Positions 1 to 7,464 of a stretch of DNA of 64,000 nt are shown piece by piece; the first letter of the stretch is position 1, and each line of letters opens with the position of its first letter. This stretch comes from CF-46 sp963760735 (GTDB lineage: Bacteria; Chloroflexota; Limnocylindria; Limnocylindrales; CSP1-4), in the NCBI GenBank assembly GCA_963760735.1, contig CAVXEB010000007.1, positions 434,001-498,000 of the forward strand, given 5' to 3'. Below the pieces are notes generated by a model. The model was not told the origin of the DNA, searched no databases, and saw only the letters and a program-made list of their open reading frames with translations. The position numbers and the translations under genes were made by a program.

Positions 1-244
1 TCAGCTCGGCGATCGGGCGGAGCCCGGTCATCGCGGCGCCCATCGCCGCCCCGACGATCGCCTGCTCGCTGATCGGCGTGTCGCGGACGCGCTCGGGCCC
101 GAACCGATCGATCAGCCCCTCGGTCAGCTTGAACACCCCACCGGCCGCGCCGACGTCCTCGCCGATCAGAACGACGGTCTCGTCGCGATCCATCTCCTGG
201 GCGATCCCCGCCGCGAATGCGGCCCGGTACGTCAGCTCAGCCAT
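1..244 (-). CDS. 2-oxoacid/acetoin dehydrogenase E1 beta subunit, partial (3' end outside window)
   Basis: Leftward reading frame open from an ATG at 244 to the window edge, so only the first 81 residues are seen. They have the order typical of the transketolase-like pyrimidine-binding domain: a start like MAELTYRAAF, then IGEDVGAAGG and FGPERVRDTPISEQAIVGAA. This is the thiamine-diphosphate E1 beta chain of pyruvate, branched-chain or acetoin dehydrogenase. It lies 62 nt downstream of the E1 alpha gene in the same direction, so the two would form the alpha2beta2 E1. No E2 or E3 gene is visible. Substrate cannot be decided; the length of the alpha chain fits the acetoin/pyruvate type. Confidence 0.85.
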   Translation of the reverse strand, partial: MAELTYRAAFAAGIAQEMDRDETVVLIGEDVGAAGGVFKLTEGLIDRFGPERVRDTPISEQAIVGAAMGAAMTGLRPIAEL

Positions 245-306
245 GATCGATCACCCAACCATCCGAGGTCGGAGGCTGAGCTCCGCGAAGCCATCCGCCT
301 GGGGAT

Positions 307-1320
307 TCAGTTCCGCCATGCCGAGCCCCCGTCCGCCCAGACCTGGGTCTCGATCACGTCGGGGCTGGGCTCGGGACCCTCGCGGGCCTCCGCCTCGGCG
401 GCCGCCACCTTCGCCGTCACGTCCGCCTCGATCGCGTCGAGCGTGGCGGCGTCGACGCCCGCCGCCTCGAGCCGTGCGCGATAGGTCGGGACCGGATCGC
501 GGGCGAGCCATGCCTTGACCTCGTCGTCCGGACGGTACTTGCCCGGGTCGGCCCGGGAGTGTCCGCCGTGGCGGTACGTGATCGCCTCGACGAGCGACGG
601 CCCGGCCCCGCTCCGTGCCCGCTCGATCACGGCGGTCGCGACCGCGAACACGGCATCGACGTCGTTGCCGTCGACGACGATCGGCTCCAACCCGTAGGCG
701 GACGCTCGGTCCGCCGCCGGCCGAGCGACCGCCGTCACCTCGGCGATCGCCGTGTACTCCATGTACTGGTTGTTCTCGCAGACGAAGACGACCGGCGCCT
801 TCCAGACCGCGGCGAGGTTGAGCGCCTCGTGGAACGCGCCGATGTTCGTCGTGCCGTCGCCGAAGAAGCACACGGCCACCTGGCCGGACTTCCGGTACTG
901 GGCGGACCACGCCGCGCCGAGAGCGATCGGCAGGTGGGCGCCGACGATCGCGTACGAGCCCATCATGGAGTGCTCGACGCTCGTGATGTGCATCGAGCCG
1001 CCCTTGCCGCCCATCAGGCCGTTGGCGCGGCCGAACAGCTCGGCGTAGAGCGGTCCCATCGGCGTCCCGCGGGCCAGCGCGTGGTTGTGGCCGCGGTACG
1101 TCGCGAACGAGTAGTCGTCGTCGCGCATCGCCGCGCCGAACCCGGCAGCGACCGCCTCCTGGCCGACCCCGAGGTGCGTGGTCCCGCGGACGAGGCCCTC
1201 GAAGAACAGCTCCTGGGCGCGCGCCTCGAACGTCCGGCATTCGACCATGACCCGGTACAGCCCGAGCCGGGCGTCGGTGCCAGGGGCGGTTGACGGCGGA
1301 GCAGGCTTCGTCGATGCCAT
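307..1320 (-). CDS. 2-oxoacid (pyruvate/acetoin) dehydrogenase E1 alpha subunit
   Basis: 337 aa. Thiamine-diphosphate-dependent decarboxylase chain that would pair with the E1 beta product. The N-terminal half has LYRVMVECRTFE and the glycine-rich GGKGGSMH region. The ThDP/Mg motif is GDGTTNIGAFHEALN (about residues 167-181), closing at CENNQ, and YRHGGHSRADP near residue 255 is the conserved phosphorylation-loop region of the family. The ATG is 7 nt downstream of the stop of the M24 gene, so M24, E1 alpha and E1 beta are probably one transcript. An acetoin dehydrogenase alpha chain (AcoA) is as likely as pyruvate dehydrogenase (PdhA). Confidence 0.9.
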   Translation of the reverse strand: MASTKPAPPSTAPGTDARLGLYRVMVECRTFEARAQELFFEGLVRGTTHLGVGQEAVAAGFGAAMRDDDYSFATYRGHNHALARGTPMGPLYAELFGRANGLMGGKGGSMHITSVEHSMMGSYAIVGAHLPIALGAAWSAQYRKSGQVAVCFFGDGTTNIGAFHEALNLAAVWKAPVVFVCENNQYMEYTAIAEVTAVARPAADRASAYGLEPIVVDGNDVDAVFAVATAVIERARSGAGPSLVEAITYRHGGHSRADPGKYRPDDEVKAWLARDPVPTYRARLEAAGVDAATLDAIEADVTAKVAAAEAEAREGPEPSPDVIETQVWADGGSAWRN

Positions 1321-1327
1321 CCGGACC

Positions 1328-2566
1328 TCAGTACGCGTTGGCGACGAACAGCTCGGCGGACGGGAACCGGGTGATCACCTGGGGGCCGTCGGCGGTGACG
1401 ACGACCTCCTCCTCGATCCGGGCGGCGGAATAGCCGTCCGTCGCCGGACAGTACGTCTCGAGGGCGATGACCATGCCCTCCTTGATCTCGACCGGATGCT
1501 CGAGCGAGTTCAGGCGGCTGATGATCGGGCGCTCATGGAGGAAGAGCCCGACGCTGTGGCCGAACTGCAGCCCGAAGCACTCCATCTCGCTCGAGAAGCC
1601 GAACTCCTCGGCCTTCGGCCACACGCCGGCCACCTGGTCGGTGCCCACGCCGGGGCGCATGAGCTCGATCGACGCGTCGATCCACTCGCGGGCCCGCTTG
1701 TAGGCGTCGCGCTGGGCGTCGCTCGCCTTGCCGACCACGAAGGTCCGGTAGTAGCAGGTCTTGTAGCCGACGAACGTCTGGATGATGTCGAAGAACGCCT
1801 GGTCGCCGGGCCGGATGATCCGGTCGCTGAAGACGTGCGGATGCGGGCTACAGCGCTCGCCGGACACCGCGTTGATGTTGTCGACGTGCTCGCTCCCCAG
1901 ATCGAACAGGAGCTTCGTGACCTCGGCGACGAGCTGGCTCTCCTTGATCCCCGGCTTCAACCGCTCGGCGATCAGCTGGTAGGCGCCGTCGACCATCGCG
2001 CAGGCCGTGTTGAGGAGGGTGATCTCGTCGACCGACTTCACCTCGCGGGCATCCAGCATCACCTGCTGGCCGTCGTGGACGGTGATGCCCTCCGCCTCGA
2101 GAGCCGCGATCATCGGCGGCTCCGCGATGTCGATCCCGAGCGGCATGTCGAGGACGCCCTCGGCCTTGAGGATCTCGCAGATCTCGCGGGCGGCGGCACG
2201 GAAGAGCCCGGCGTCCGGGGCGACCGCTCCGCGCAGCCCGACCATCCCGGCGTGGATGTTCTCCTGGCGCAGCCACGGGCAGTTGAGCCGGTGGTGCTTC
2301 GCCGCCGACCCGAAATCCCAGATGTGCGGGCTGCCGCCGCGGGTCTGGAGGGCATAGCGGGTCATCTTGTCGCGGGCCCACTCGCCGATGTGGGTGCTCG
2401 TTACGTAGCGGATGTTGTTGAAGTCGAACAGCAGCAGGGCGCCGAGGTCGGACGCCTCGAGCGCCGCCTTCGCGCGGCCGAACCGGTAGGTGCGGAGCCG
2501 GTCCGGGTTGACCCGCTCTTCCCAGTCGACGGTCTGCGCGCCAGGGGAGGCGAACGGTCGCGACAC
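1328..2566 (-). CDS. M24 (pita-bread fold) hydrolase, creatinase/Xaa-Pro peptidase-like, metal site altered
   Basis: 412 aa with a GTG start. An N-terminal creatinase-type domain (about residues 20-170) is followed by a C-terminal pita-bread domain. Aligned by eye to aminopeptidase P, the first metal Asp is D260, but the second, eleven residues later in the GY..D..RTF context, is Cys271 (GYKTCYYRTF). H337 (FGHSVGLFLHE), E370 (ALETYCP) and E385 (ARIEEE) are kept. Creatinase itself works without metal, and DddP DMSP lyase is another divergent M24 branch, so the reaction is open. It is first in the leftward group with the E1 genes and divergent from the XRE-cupin regulator. Confidence 0.75.
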   Translation of the reverse strand: MSRPFASPGAQTVDWEERVNPDRLRTYRFGRAKAALEASDLGALLLFDFNNIRYVTSTHIGEWARDKMTRYALQTRGGSPHIWDFGSAAKHHRLNCPWLRQENIHAGMVGLRGAVAPDAGLFRAAAREICEILKAEGVLDMPLGIDIAEPPMIAALEAEGITVHDGQQVMLDAREVKSVDEITLLNTACAMVDGAYQLIAERLKPGIKESQLVAEVTKLLFDLGSEHVDNINAVSGERCSPHPHVFSDRIIRPGDQAFFDIIQTFVGYKTCYYRTFVVGKASDAQRDAYKRAREWIDASIELMRPGVGTDQVAGVWPKAEEFGFSSEMECFGLQFGHSVGLFLHERPIISRLNSLEHPVEIKEGMVIALETYCPATDGYSAARIEEEVVVTADGPQVITRFPSAELFVANAY

Positions 2567-2751
2567 GGCTCAACCCCATGACTTCGCGTGATCGGGGCCG
2601 ACGGCGGCGGCGTCGCCGGCCATGCGTGGCGTTCAATGATGCTACACAGCGCGATCGGAAGGCAACCGGGCTTGGTGTCTGGATCGGCGACGTCGCCGCG
2701 ACGACGGACCGGGGCTACGATGCCTCGCGACGAGCGTCTCAAGGAGGTGGC

Positions 2752-3438
2752 GTGGCCCGTTTCGACAGCGGTTCGGCGCCCGAGTACGGCGAGATCGGCG
2801 GCCACCTCCGGGAGGTCCGCCAGGCGAGGGGCCTGAGCCTGCGCGCGCTTGCGGATCGCGTGGGAGTCTCGGCCAGCCTCATCTCCCAGGTCGAAACCGG
2901 TCGCGCCCGGCCGTCGGTTCGGACGCTGTACGCACTGGCGAGCGAGCTCCGGATCTCGCTCGACGAGCTGCTGTTCCCGGATGCGGAGGCGGACCCCCTG
3001 GAGAAGGACGCCGACGGCCCCCAGACCTCATGGGCGGAGATCCGCCTGCCGCAGGAACCCGTGCAGCGAGCCGATGATCGGAAGCAGATCCGCCTGGCGT
3101 CGGGGGTGGTCTGGGAGCGGCTGACGACGGCCTCGATCCCGAATGTCGACTTCCTGCGGGTCACGTACGAGGTCGGCGGCGCCTCAAGCCCTGAGCACGA
3201 ATTCCAGCGGCACGCCGGCCAGGAGTGGGGGTACGTGCTCAGCGGCTCGCTCGGCGTGACGATCGGCTTCGACGAGGTCGTCCTCGGCCCAGGCGACGCG
3301 ATCACGTTCGACTCGACGACGCCACATCGGCTGTTCAATGCCGGCTCCGAGCCGGTCCACGGCATCTGGTTCGTGCTCGGCCGGCGGTCGAAGCCGTTTG
3401 AGACCGCGCCCCATCCGGAGGCGGACGCGGCCCGCTGA
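2752..3438 (+). CDS. XRE-family regulator with C-terminal cupin sensor domain
   Basis: 228 aa from GTG 2752, which follows AGGAGGTGG (2742-2750); a TACGAT -10-like box lies at 2716-2721. Residues about 10-65 form the helix-turn-helix (LREVRQARGLSLRALADRVG, then SASLISQVETGRARPSVRTL). Residues about 140-215 are a cupin with EWGYVLSGSLGV and GPGDAITFDSTTPHRLFNAG. This architecture (PuuR/SutR-like) usually senses a small carboxylate or amine and controls adjacent catabolic genes. It is divergent from the M24-E1 genes across 185 bp and precedes the double-cupin and SDR genes, so it may control both arms. Confidence 0.85.
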   Translation: MARFDSGSAPEYGEIGGHLREVRQARGLSLRALADRVGVSASLISQVETGRARPSVRTLYALASELRISLDELLFPDAEADPLEKDADGPQTSWAEIRLPQEPVQRADDRKQIRLASGVVWERLTTASIPNVDFLRVTYEVGGASSPEHEFQRHAGQEWGYVLSGSLGVTIGFDEVVLGPGDAITFDSTTPHRLFNAGSEPVHGIWFVLGRRSKPFETAPHPEADAAR

Positions 3439-3494
3439 TCGCCGTTTGACACGTGTACAGCGCCACTGCACACTCGGTCGACCCGGGAGGTTCC

Positions 3495-4413
3495 ATGCAC
3501 CACGTCGGGCGCATCGACTGGTCGTTCACCGAGCGCCCCCAGCCTGCCTCGAACCGGTCCTCCGGCCTGGCCCGGCAGGTCCTCGTCGGAGCGGACCAGG
3601 GCGCTGTCCACACCGAGCTTGCGGCGGGGTCCTTCGCGCCCGGTGGCTGGCTCCGGCGACACGTCCACTCGTTCGAGGAGGCACTGTACGTCCTCTCCGG
3701 GCGAGCTCGTGATCGACATCGGCGGAGCGGTCCACCGGCTGGTCGCCGGCGACTTCTGCCTGATGACGATCGGGACGTGGCACGCGCTCGCCAACGGCGG
3801 CGACGGCGAGGTCCGCTGGCTGTCGCTGAACACGCCCCAGCGTCTGCCGGCCGACGGCGGCCGGAAGGACACGTTCTTCTCCCGGGCGCCCTTCGACGCC
3901 GCCGACCTCGTCGGGCGGGCCGTCCGGCCCCGCTTCGGCGATCCGGCCGTGCGGTTCGTCGGCCACTACGACGGGACGCCGCCGCAGGCGGAGGCCCTCC
4001 GCGTCGACGACCCGGCCCGCGGCCGGAAGCCCGCCGGCATGGATACCGCCCTCCTCGCCTACAGCGGGATCTCGGTGAAGATGCTGGTCGATCGCGTCTT
4101 CGGCGCTGACCTCCTGACGATGTTCACGGTCGACTACGAGCCGAACGGGTCGGCCCAGCAGCACGACCACCCGTTCGAGGAGGCCTACGTCTTCCTCGCC
4201 GGTGTGGTCGAGGCCGAGCTCGACGGGCAGCCCTACACGCTCCGGCCCGGCGACGTCGTGTTCTCGGCCGTCGGCGGCGTCCACGGCTTCTACAACACCG
4301 GCACCGAGCGGGTCCGCTGGCTCGAGACCCAGGCGCCGCAGCCCCCGGTCCGCCACGCCTACCGCTGGGTGCCGACCTGGACGAAGTTCGAGGAGGACAA
4401 CGATGTCGAATGA
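3495..4413 (+). pseudogene. Double-cupin protein, (S)-ureidoglycine aminohydrolase-like, interrupted by a 1-nt frameshift
   Basis: From ATG 3495 the reading matches the first cupin (RRHVHSFEEALYVLSG). An extra base at about 3702 then shifts the frame; the continuation reads ELVIDIGGAVHRLVAGDF and runs to 4413. Read through, the protein has about 305 aa and two cupin barrels, each with HxHxxxEE (RHVHSFEE; QHDHPFEE) and a later His (TWHALAN; GVHGFYN). Two-barrel proteins of this type include ureidoglycine aminohydrolase and related Mn enzymes, but specificity cannot be assigned. Its last 11 nt overlap the SDR start. The second part alone (frame open from 3619) would be a truncated protein. Sequencing error, pseudogene and programmed shift are all possible. 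Confidence 0.75.
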
Positions 4414-5113
4414 GGGTGCGGTGGTCGTCGTCGGCGGCACGCGCGCGATCGGCCTGGAGCTCGTCCGCCACTACGCCGACAAGGGCGACGACGTGATCCT
4501 CACCGGACAGTCGGCGGCGAACGTCGACTTCGCCGTCTCGTCGGCGGGCAAGGGCGGGGGCCGCGTCCGAGGGGTCGTGTTCGATCTCGCCCAGCCCGAG
4601 ACGATCGCCCCGGCGCTGGCCGACGTCGGTCGCGTCCGGCGTCTTGTGCTCGTCGCGATCGAACGCGACCAGAACACCGTGCGGGAGTACGACTTCACGC
4701 AGGGGCTCCGGCTCGTCACCCTGAAGCTCGTCGGCTACACGGAGGTCGTCCACCAGCTCGTCGACCGGCTCACCGACGACGCGTCGATCCTCCTGTTCGG
4801 CGGCATGGCAAAGGAACGTCCGTACCCGGGCTCGACGACGGTCACGACGGTCAACGGCGGGGTCGTCGGGCTGACGCGGACGCTCGTCGAGGAGCTGAAG
4901 CCGCTCCGCGCGAACTCGATCCACCCGGGCGTCGTCGGCAACAGCCCGTACTGGGCGGAGAAGCCGGCGGCCATCGAGAAATACACCTCGGAGACGCCGA
5001 TGGGCCGCCTCGCGACGATGGACGAGATCGTCGGCGCGGCGGTGTTCCTGCTCGAGAACACGGCGGTGAACGGGGTCGACCTGATCGTCGACGGCGGCTG
5101 GCACTGCCGCTAG
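4403..5113 (+). CDS. Short-chain dehydrogenase/reductase-fold protein lacking the catalytic Tyr and Lys
   Basis: 236 aa, ATG 4403 overlapping the end of the double-cupin gene. The Rossmann fold is clear: VVGGTRAIGLELVRHYADKG for nucleotide binding, and NSIHPGVVGNSPYW plus a C-terminal GVDLIVDGGW for the classical SDR ending. At the place of the YxxxK dyad, however, the sequence is VTTVNGGVVGLTRTL, so Val147 and Asn151 replace Tyr and Lys, and Gly133-134 sits where the Ser is expected. It may bind NAD(P)H without classical SDR chemistry. Translational coupling suggests a job shared with the cupin protein. Confidence 0.8.
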   Translation: MSNEGAVVVVGGTRAIGLELVRHYADKGDDVILTGQSAANVDFAVSSAGKGGGRVRGVVFDLAQPETIAPALADVGRVRRLVLVAIERDQNTVREYDFTQGLRLVTLKLVGYTEVVHQLVDRLTDDASILLFGGMAKERPYPGSTTVTTVNGGVVGLTRTLVEELKPLRANSIHPGVVGNSPYWAEKPAAIEKYTSETPMGRLATMDEIVGAAVFLLENTAVNGVDLIVDGGWHCR

Positions 5114-5116
5114 CGG

Positions 5117-5122
5117 TATGAT
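5117..5122 (+). promoter_or_regulatory. -10 element (TATGAT) of tRNA-Arg
   Basis: TATGAT ends 9 nt before the first base of the mature tRNA, just after the SDR stop codon. I find no good -35 at 16-18 bp. Confidence 0.45.
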
Positions 5123-5131
5123 CCGGGCCGT

Positions 5132-5208
5132 CCGCCCGTAGCTCAGTGGATCAGAGCGACTGACTTCGGATCAGTAGGTCGGGGGTTCGAATCCCTCCGG
5201 GCGGGCCA
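5132..5208 (+). tRNA. tRNA-Arg (anticodon TCG)
   Basis: A complete cloverleaf with encoded CCA. The acceptor CCGCCCG (5132-5138) pairs with CGGGCGG (5198-5204), discriminator G5205, CCA 5206-5208. D stem GCTC/GAGC; anticodon stem ACTGA/TCAGT with loop CTTCGGA giving TCG, which reads CGA. T stem GGGGG/CCCTC with loop TTCGAAT. Its last 21 bases plus one are repeated exactly at 6369-6390. Confidence 0.95.
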
Positions 5209-5209
5209 T
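5188..5209 (+). repeat. 22-bp direct repeat, copy 1 (3' end of tRNA-Arg; attachment-site-like)
   Basis: Covers the T loop to the CCA end of the tRNA. The identical copy is at 6369-6390, giving an enclosed unit of 1,181 bp start to start. Confidence 0.8.
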
Positions 5210-5481
5210 GACGACACATCTTCGGCCGAAGGCCCCGCCGCACACGCCCAGGTCGCCTCGGATCGAGCGCCGTCACGCCTCCCGCAAATCGGTCGTCGGA
5301 GGCAGACTCGAGCGCACTCTCGGTAACGCGACGGGCGTTTCGCCAGGACCGGGCTCGTGTGCTTTCCGTAGGCGCCCGAAGCCCTCTCGGTGGCGGGAGC
5401 TCCGCTGGCGTGCGACGCGTTTCGACCCGAGACCGCATGATGTGGCCGTTCCATCGGCGCCACCGTGAAGGCAGGCCGAAT

Positions 5482-6348
5482 ATGCCCCGATTGCAGGCCA
5501 AGAGCTTCGCGGCACCGGACGATGTCCGCACGGCGCCGAACGTCCGGTTCGAGACCGTCGAGCTCGACGACGCCATGGTCGGCCACTGCCGGTTCGAGCC
5601 GGGCTGGCGCTGGTCGACCGACATCGGCCCGCTGATGGGAGCCACATCGTGCCCAATCCGCCATCTCGGCTACTCGATGTCCGGCGCGGTGCGTGTCGTG
5701 ATGGACGATGGGCAGACGCTCGACGTTGGGCCTGACACGGTGTTTGACATCCCGCCGGGCCACGACCAGTGGGTGATCGGTGACGAGCCGTGGGTCGCCA
5801 TCGAGTGGGGCGCCAGCGGTCGTGCCCTCGGCGCGGCCTTGCACGAGGCAGGGACCCGGTCGCTCGCGACGGTCCTGTTCACCGACATCGTCGACTCCAC
5901 AGCCAGGCTCCAGCTGGTCGGCGATGCCGCCTGGCACGACTTGTTGGCCGCCCACAACGCGCGCCTCCGCGAGCAGCTGAACATCTTCCGCGGTCGCGAG
6001 GTGAAGACGACGGGCGACGGGCTCCTGGCGATCTTCGACAGCCCCGCCCGTGCCGCTCAGTGCGCAGCCGGGATGACTCGCTCCGTCCGGGTGATCGGCC
6101 TCGAGATCCGGGTCGGCCTGCACACCGGGGAAATCGAACTCGTCGGCGATGACGCCCGAGGAATCGCGGTGCACACGGCGGCGCGGGTGCTCGCACTTGC
6201 GGGCCCCAACGAGGTGCTGGTCTCATCGACGACCGCCGGCCTCCTCGAGGGTTCCGGCCTGGCGCTACAGGACGCCGGCGTTCACGAGTTGAAGGGCCTG
6301 CCCGGGTCGCGACAGCTGTTCCGGCTCCTCGTGCCACCGCAGCCGTAG
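5482..6348 (+). CDS. Cupin-class III adenylate/guanylate cyclase fusion protein
   Basis: 288 aa from ATG 5482. The N-terminal third (about 25-110) is a cupin barrel (HLGYSMSGAVRVVMDDG, then DIPPGHDQWVIGDEPW). Residues about 125-285 form a class III nucleotide cyclase domain: LATVLFTDIVDST with metal Asp135, then KTTGDGLLAIF with metal Asp179, and GLHTGEIELVGDDARGIAVHTAARV in the dimer arm. Soluble, with no membrane segments or signal peptide. Presumably ligand binding in the cupin gates cyclic nucleotide synthesis; this is inference. It is the only gene in the segment bounded by the tRNA-Arg 3'-end repeats. The reading frame extends upstream to 5359, so a longer N-terminus is possible. Confidence 0.85.
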   Translation: MPRLQAKSFAAPDDVRTAPNVRFETVELDDAMVGHCRFEPGWRWSTDIGPLMGATSCPIRHLGYSMSGAVRVVMDDGQTLDVGPDTVFDIPPGHDQWVIGDEPWVAIEWGASGRALGAALHEAGTRSLATVLFTDIVDSTARLQLVGDAAWHDLLAAHNARLREQLNIFRGREVKTTGDGLLAIFDSPARAAQCAAGMTRSVRVIGLEIRVGLHTGEIELVGDDARGIAVHTAARVLALAGPNEVLVSSTTAGLLEGSGLALQDAGVHELKGLPGSRQLFRLLVPPQP

Positions 6349-6368
6349 CGCTGTTGTTCGGGCGCGCC

Positions 6369-6390
6369 CGAATCCCTCCGGGCGGGCCAT
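6369..6390 (+). repeat. 22-bp direct repeat, copy 2 (tRNA-Arg 3'-end remnant)
   Basis: Identical to 5188-5209, but with no tRNA body upstream. It is followed after 14 nt by the terminator at 6405-6433, the arrangement expected for the original downstream flank of the tRNA gene. Confidence 0.8.
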
Positions 6391-6404
6391 CCGCTTTGAA
6401 CCTG

Positions 6405-6433
6405 AACGACCTCCGGAGCACCCGGAGGTCGTT
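6405..6433 (+). terminator. Rho-independent-type terminator hairpin
   Basis: A perfect 12-bp stem: AACGACCTCCGG (6405-6416) pairs with CCGGAGGTCGTT (6422-6433), loop AGCAC, then TCCCGTT. It would end transcription from the cyclase gene, and probably ended the tRNA transcript before the segment was inserted. Confidence 0.75.
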
Positions 6434-6481
6434 TCCCGTTGCGCCATGCGGCCCGGTCTCGGGGTACCGAGTCGTGAGCGG

Positions 6482-7099
6482 CTAGCGCCGCTTGTTGCTT
6501 CGCTTCGGCCTCGGGATGGCGAGCGCGATGAGCACGGTGACCGCGAGGACGACGAGGGCGATCCGCCATGACTCGTCGCTCGGGGCCTGGCGGGCGCCGA
6601 GGCTATCGGTCGGAGGCGGGGTCGTGCCGGGCGTTCCCCTGATGCCTTCGACCTGGCTCGAGGGAGATGGGGTCACGCCGGCGCTCTGCGTCGGCAGTTC
6701 GCCACCACTCGGCGTGGGCTCGGTCGACTGGCCAGGATCGGTCGACTGGCTGGGCGGCGTCTGGGCGCACGCCTCCGCACTCAGATTGAACACGAAGTCG
6801 AACTGCGTCTGACCGTCCGCCGAGTGGAACGTGACCACCGCCGTGTGGGCGACCGTCGGGCTTCCGGCGTCGTGGACGTCGGTCGCGCCGGTGTTGGCGT
6901 CGAACGGGCCCTGGACCGAGCCGCCGTCGACCGTCAGGGAGTACGTCGAACCAGCGGGCCAGCCGGACCCGTTGACGTTGACCACGGTGCCACCCGCACC
7001 GCAGGTCATCGTGGCGGTCGCGTCATGCGCGGCCACCGTGCCGGCCATGACGAGCAGGAACAGGAGCGCCGCCACCGGCGCCGCCATCAGCTTTCTCAC
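6482..7099 (-). CDS. Cell-surface protein with signal peptide, Thr/Pro/Ser linker and C-terminal membrane anchor
   Basis: 205 aa. Residues 1-24 are a signal peptide ending TVAAHA-like (AGTVAAHDA). A small extracellular domain (about 25-110) with two Cys (TMTCGAGG and SAEACAQT) follows, containing VNVNGSGWPAGSTYSLTVDG, an Ig-like beta pattern. Residues about 112-170 are Pro/Thr/Ser-rich. A single membrane helix (ALVVLAVTVLIALAIP) and a basic tail (RPKRSNKRR) end the protein, as in wall or membrane-anchored proteins; TPPPTDS precedes the helix but is not a clear LPXTG. Function unknown. It is convergent with the cyclase gene. Confidence 0.7.
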   Translation of the reverse strand: MRKLMAAPVAALLFLLVMAGTVAAHDATATMTCGAGGTVVNVNGSGWPAGSTYSLTVDGGSVQGPFDANTGATDVHDAGSPTVAHTAVVTFHSADGQTQFDFVFNLSAEACAQTPPSQSTDPGQSTEPTPSGGELPTQSAGVTPSPSSQVEGIRGTPGTTPPPTDSLGARQAPSDESWRIALVVLAVTVLIALAIPRPKRSNKRR

Positions 7100-7464
7100 T
7101 GGACCTCCCTATCGCCGGCACTGAACCCACCGGCCCTCAAACAACGACATGCGGAGAACCCGTACCGGGCGTCACCGTCTGTCGACGAGGTCGCGCGTCG
7201 GTCGTAGGCGACCGACGTGTGACGGCCCGGCGCTAGGTCGGGGGGAACCTGCGCCGGGGCTGCCGAGAATCATACGCCTCCGAGTCACGTTCGAATGAGC
7301 CGCACGCAATTAGGGCTTGTGGACAGCTCCTTCGGCCCGCCGCGCCGCGCGTCGGCTACGTCCTCGAGGCTGGGCCGACGGCGACGGCGGGCCACTCCCG
7401 CAGCCGTGACGGGCGGGAGACGGACGACGGGTAGCCTCGCGGCGGAACACGCAGGGGGAGCATC
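7100..7464. other. 365-bp divergent intergenic region with a perfect 9-bp inverted repeat
   Basis: Lies between two divergently transcribed genes and shows no coding signal I trust. CGTCGGTCG (7196-7204) and CGACCGACG (7209-7217) form an inverted repeat with a 4-nt loop; it could be an operator or a hairpin. TAGCCT at about 7434 with GGGGGAG at 7454-7460 is a plausible promoter and ribosome site for the rightward gene. Confidence 0.4.

Noticed and set aside
5209..6390. Complete integrative element or prophage
   Set aside because: There is no integrase, excisionase or replication gene; at best a relic with attachment-site repeats.
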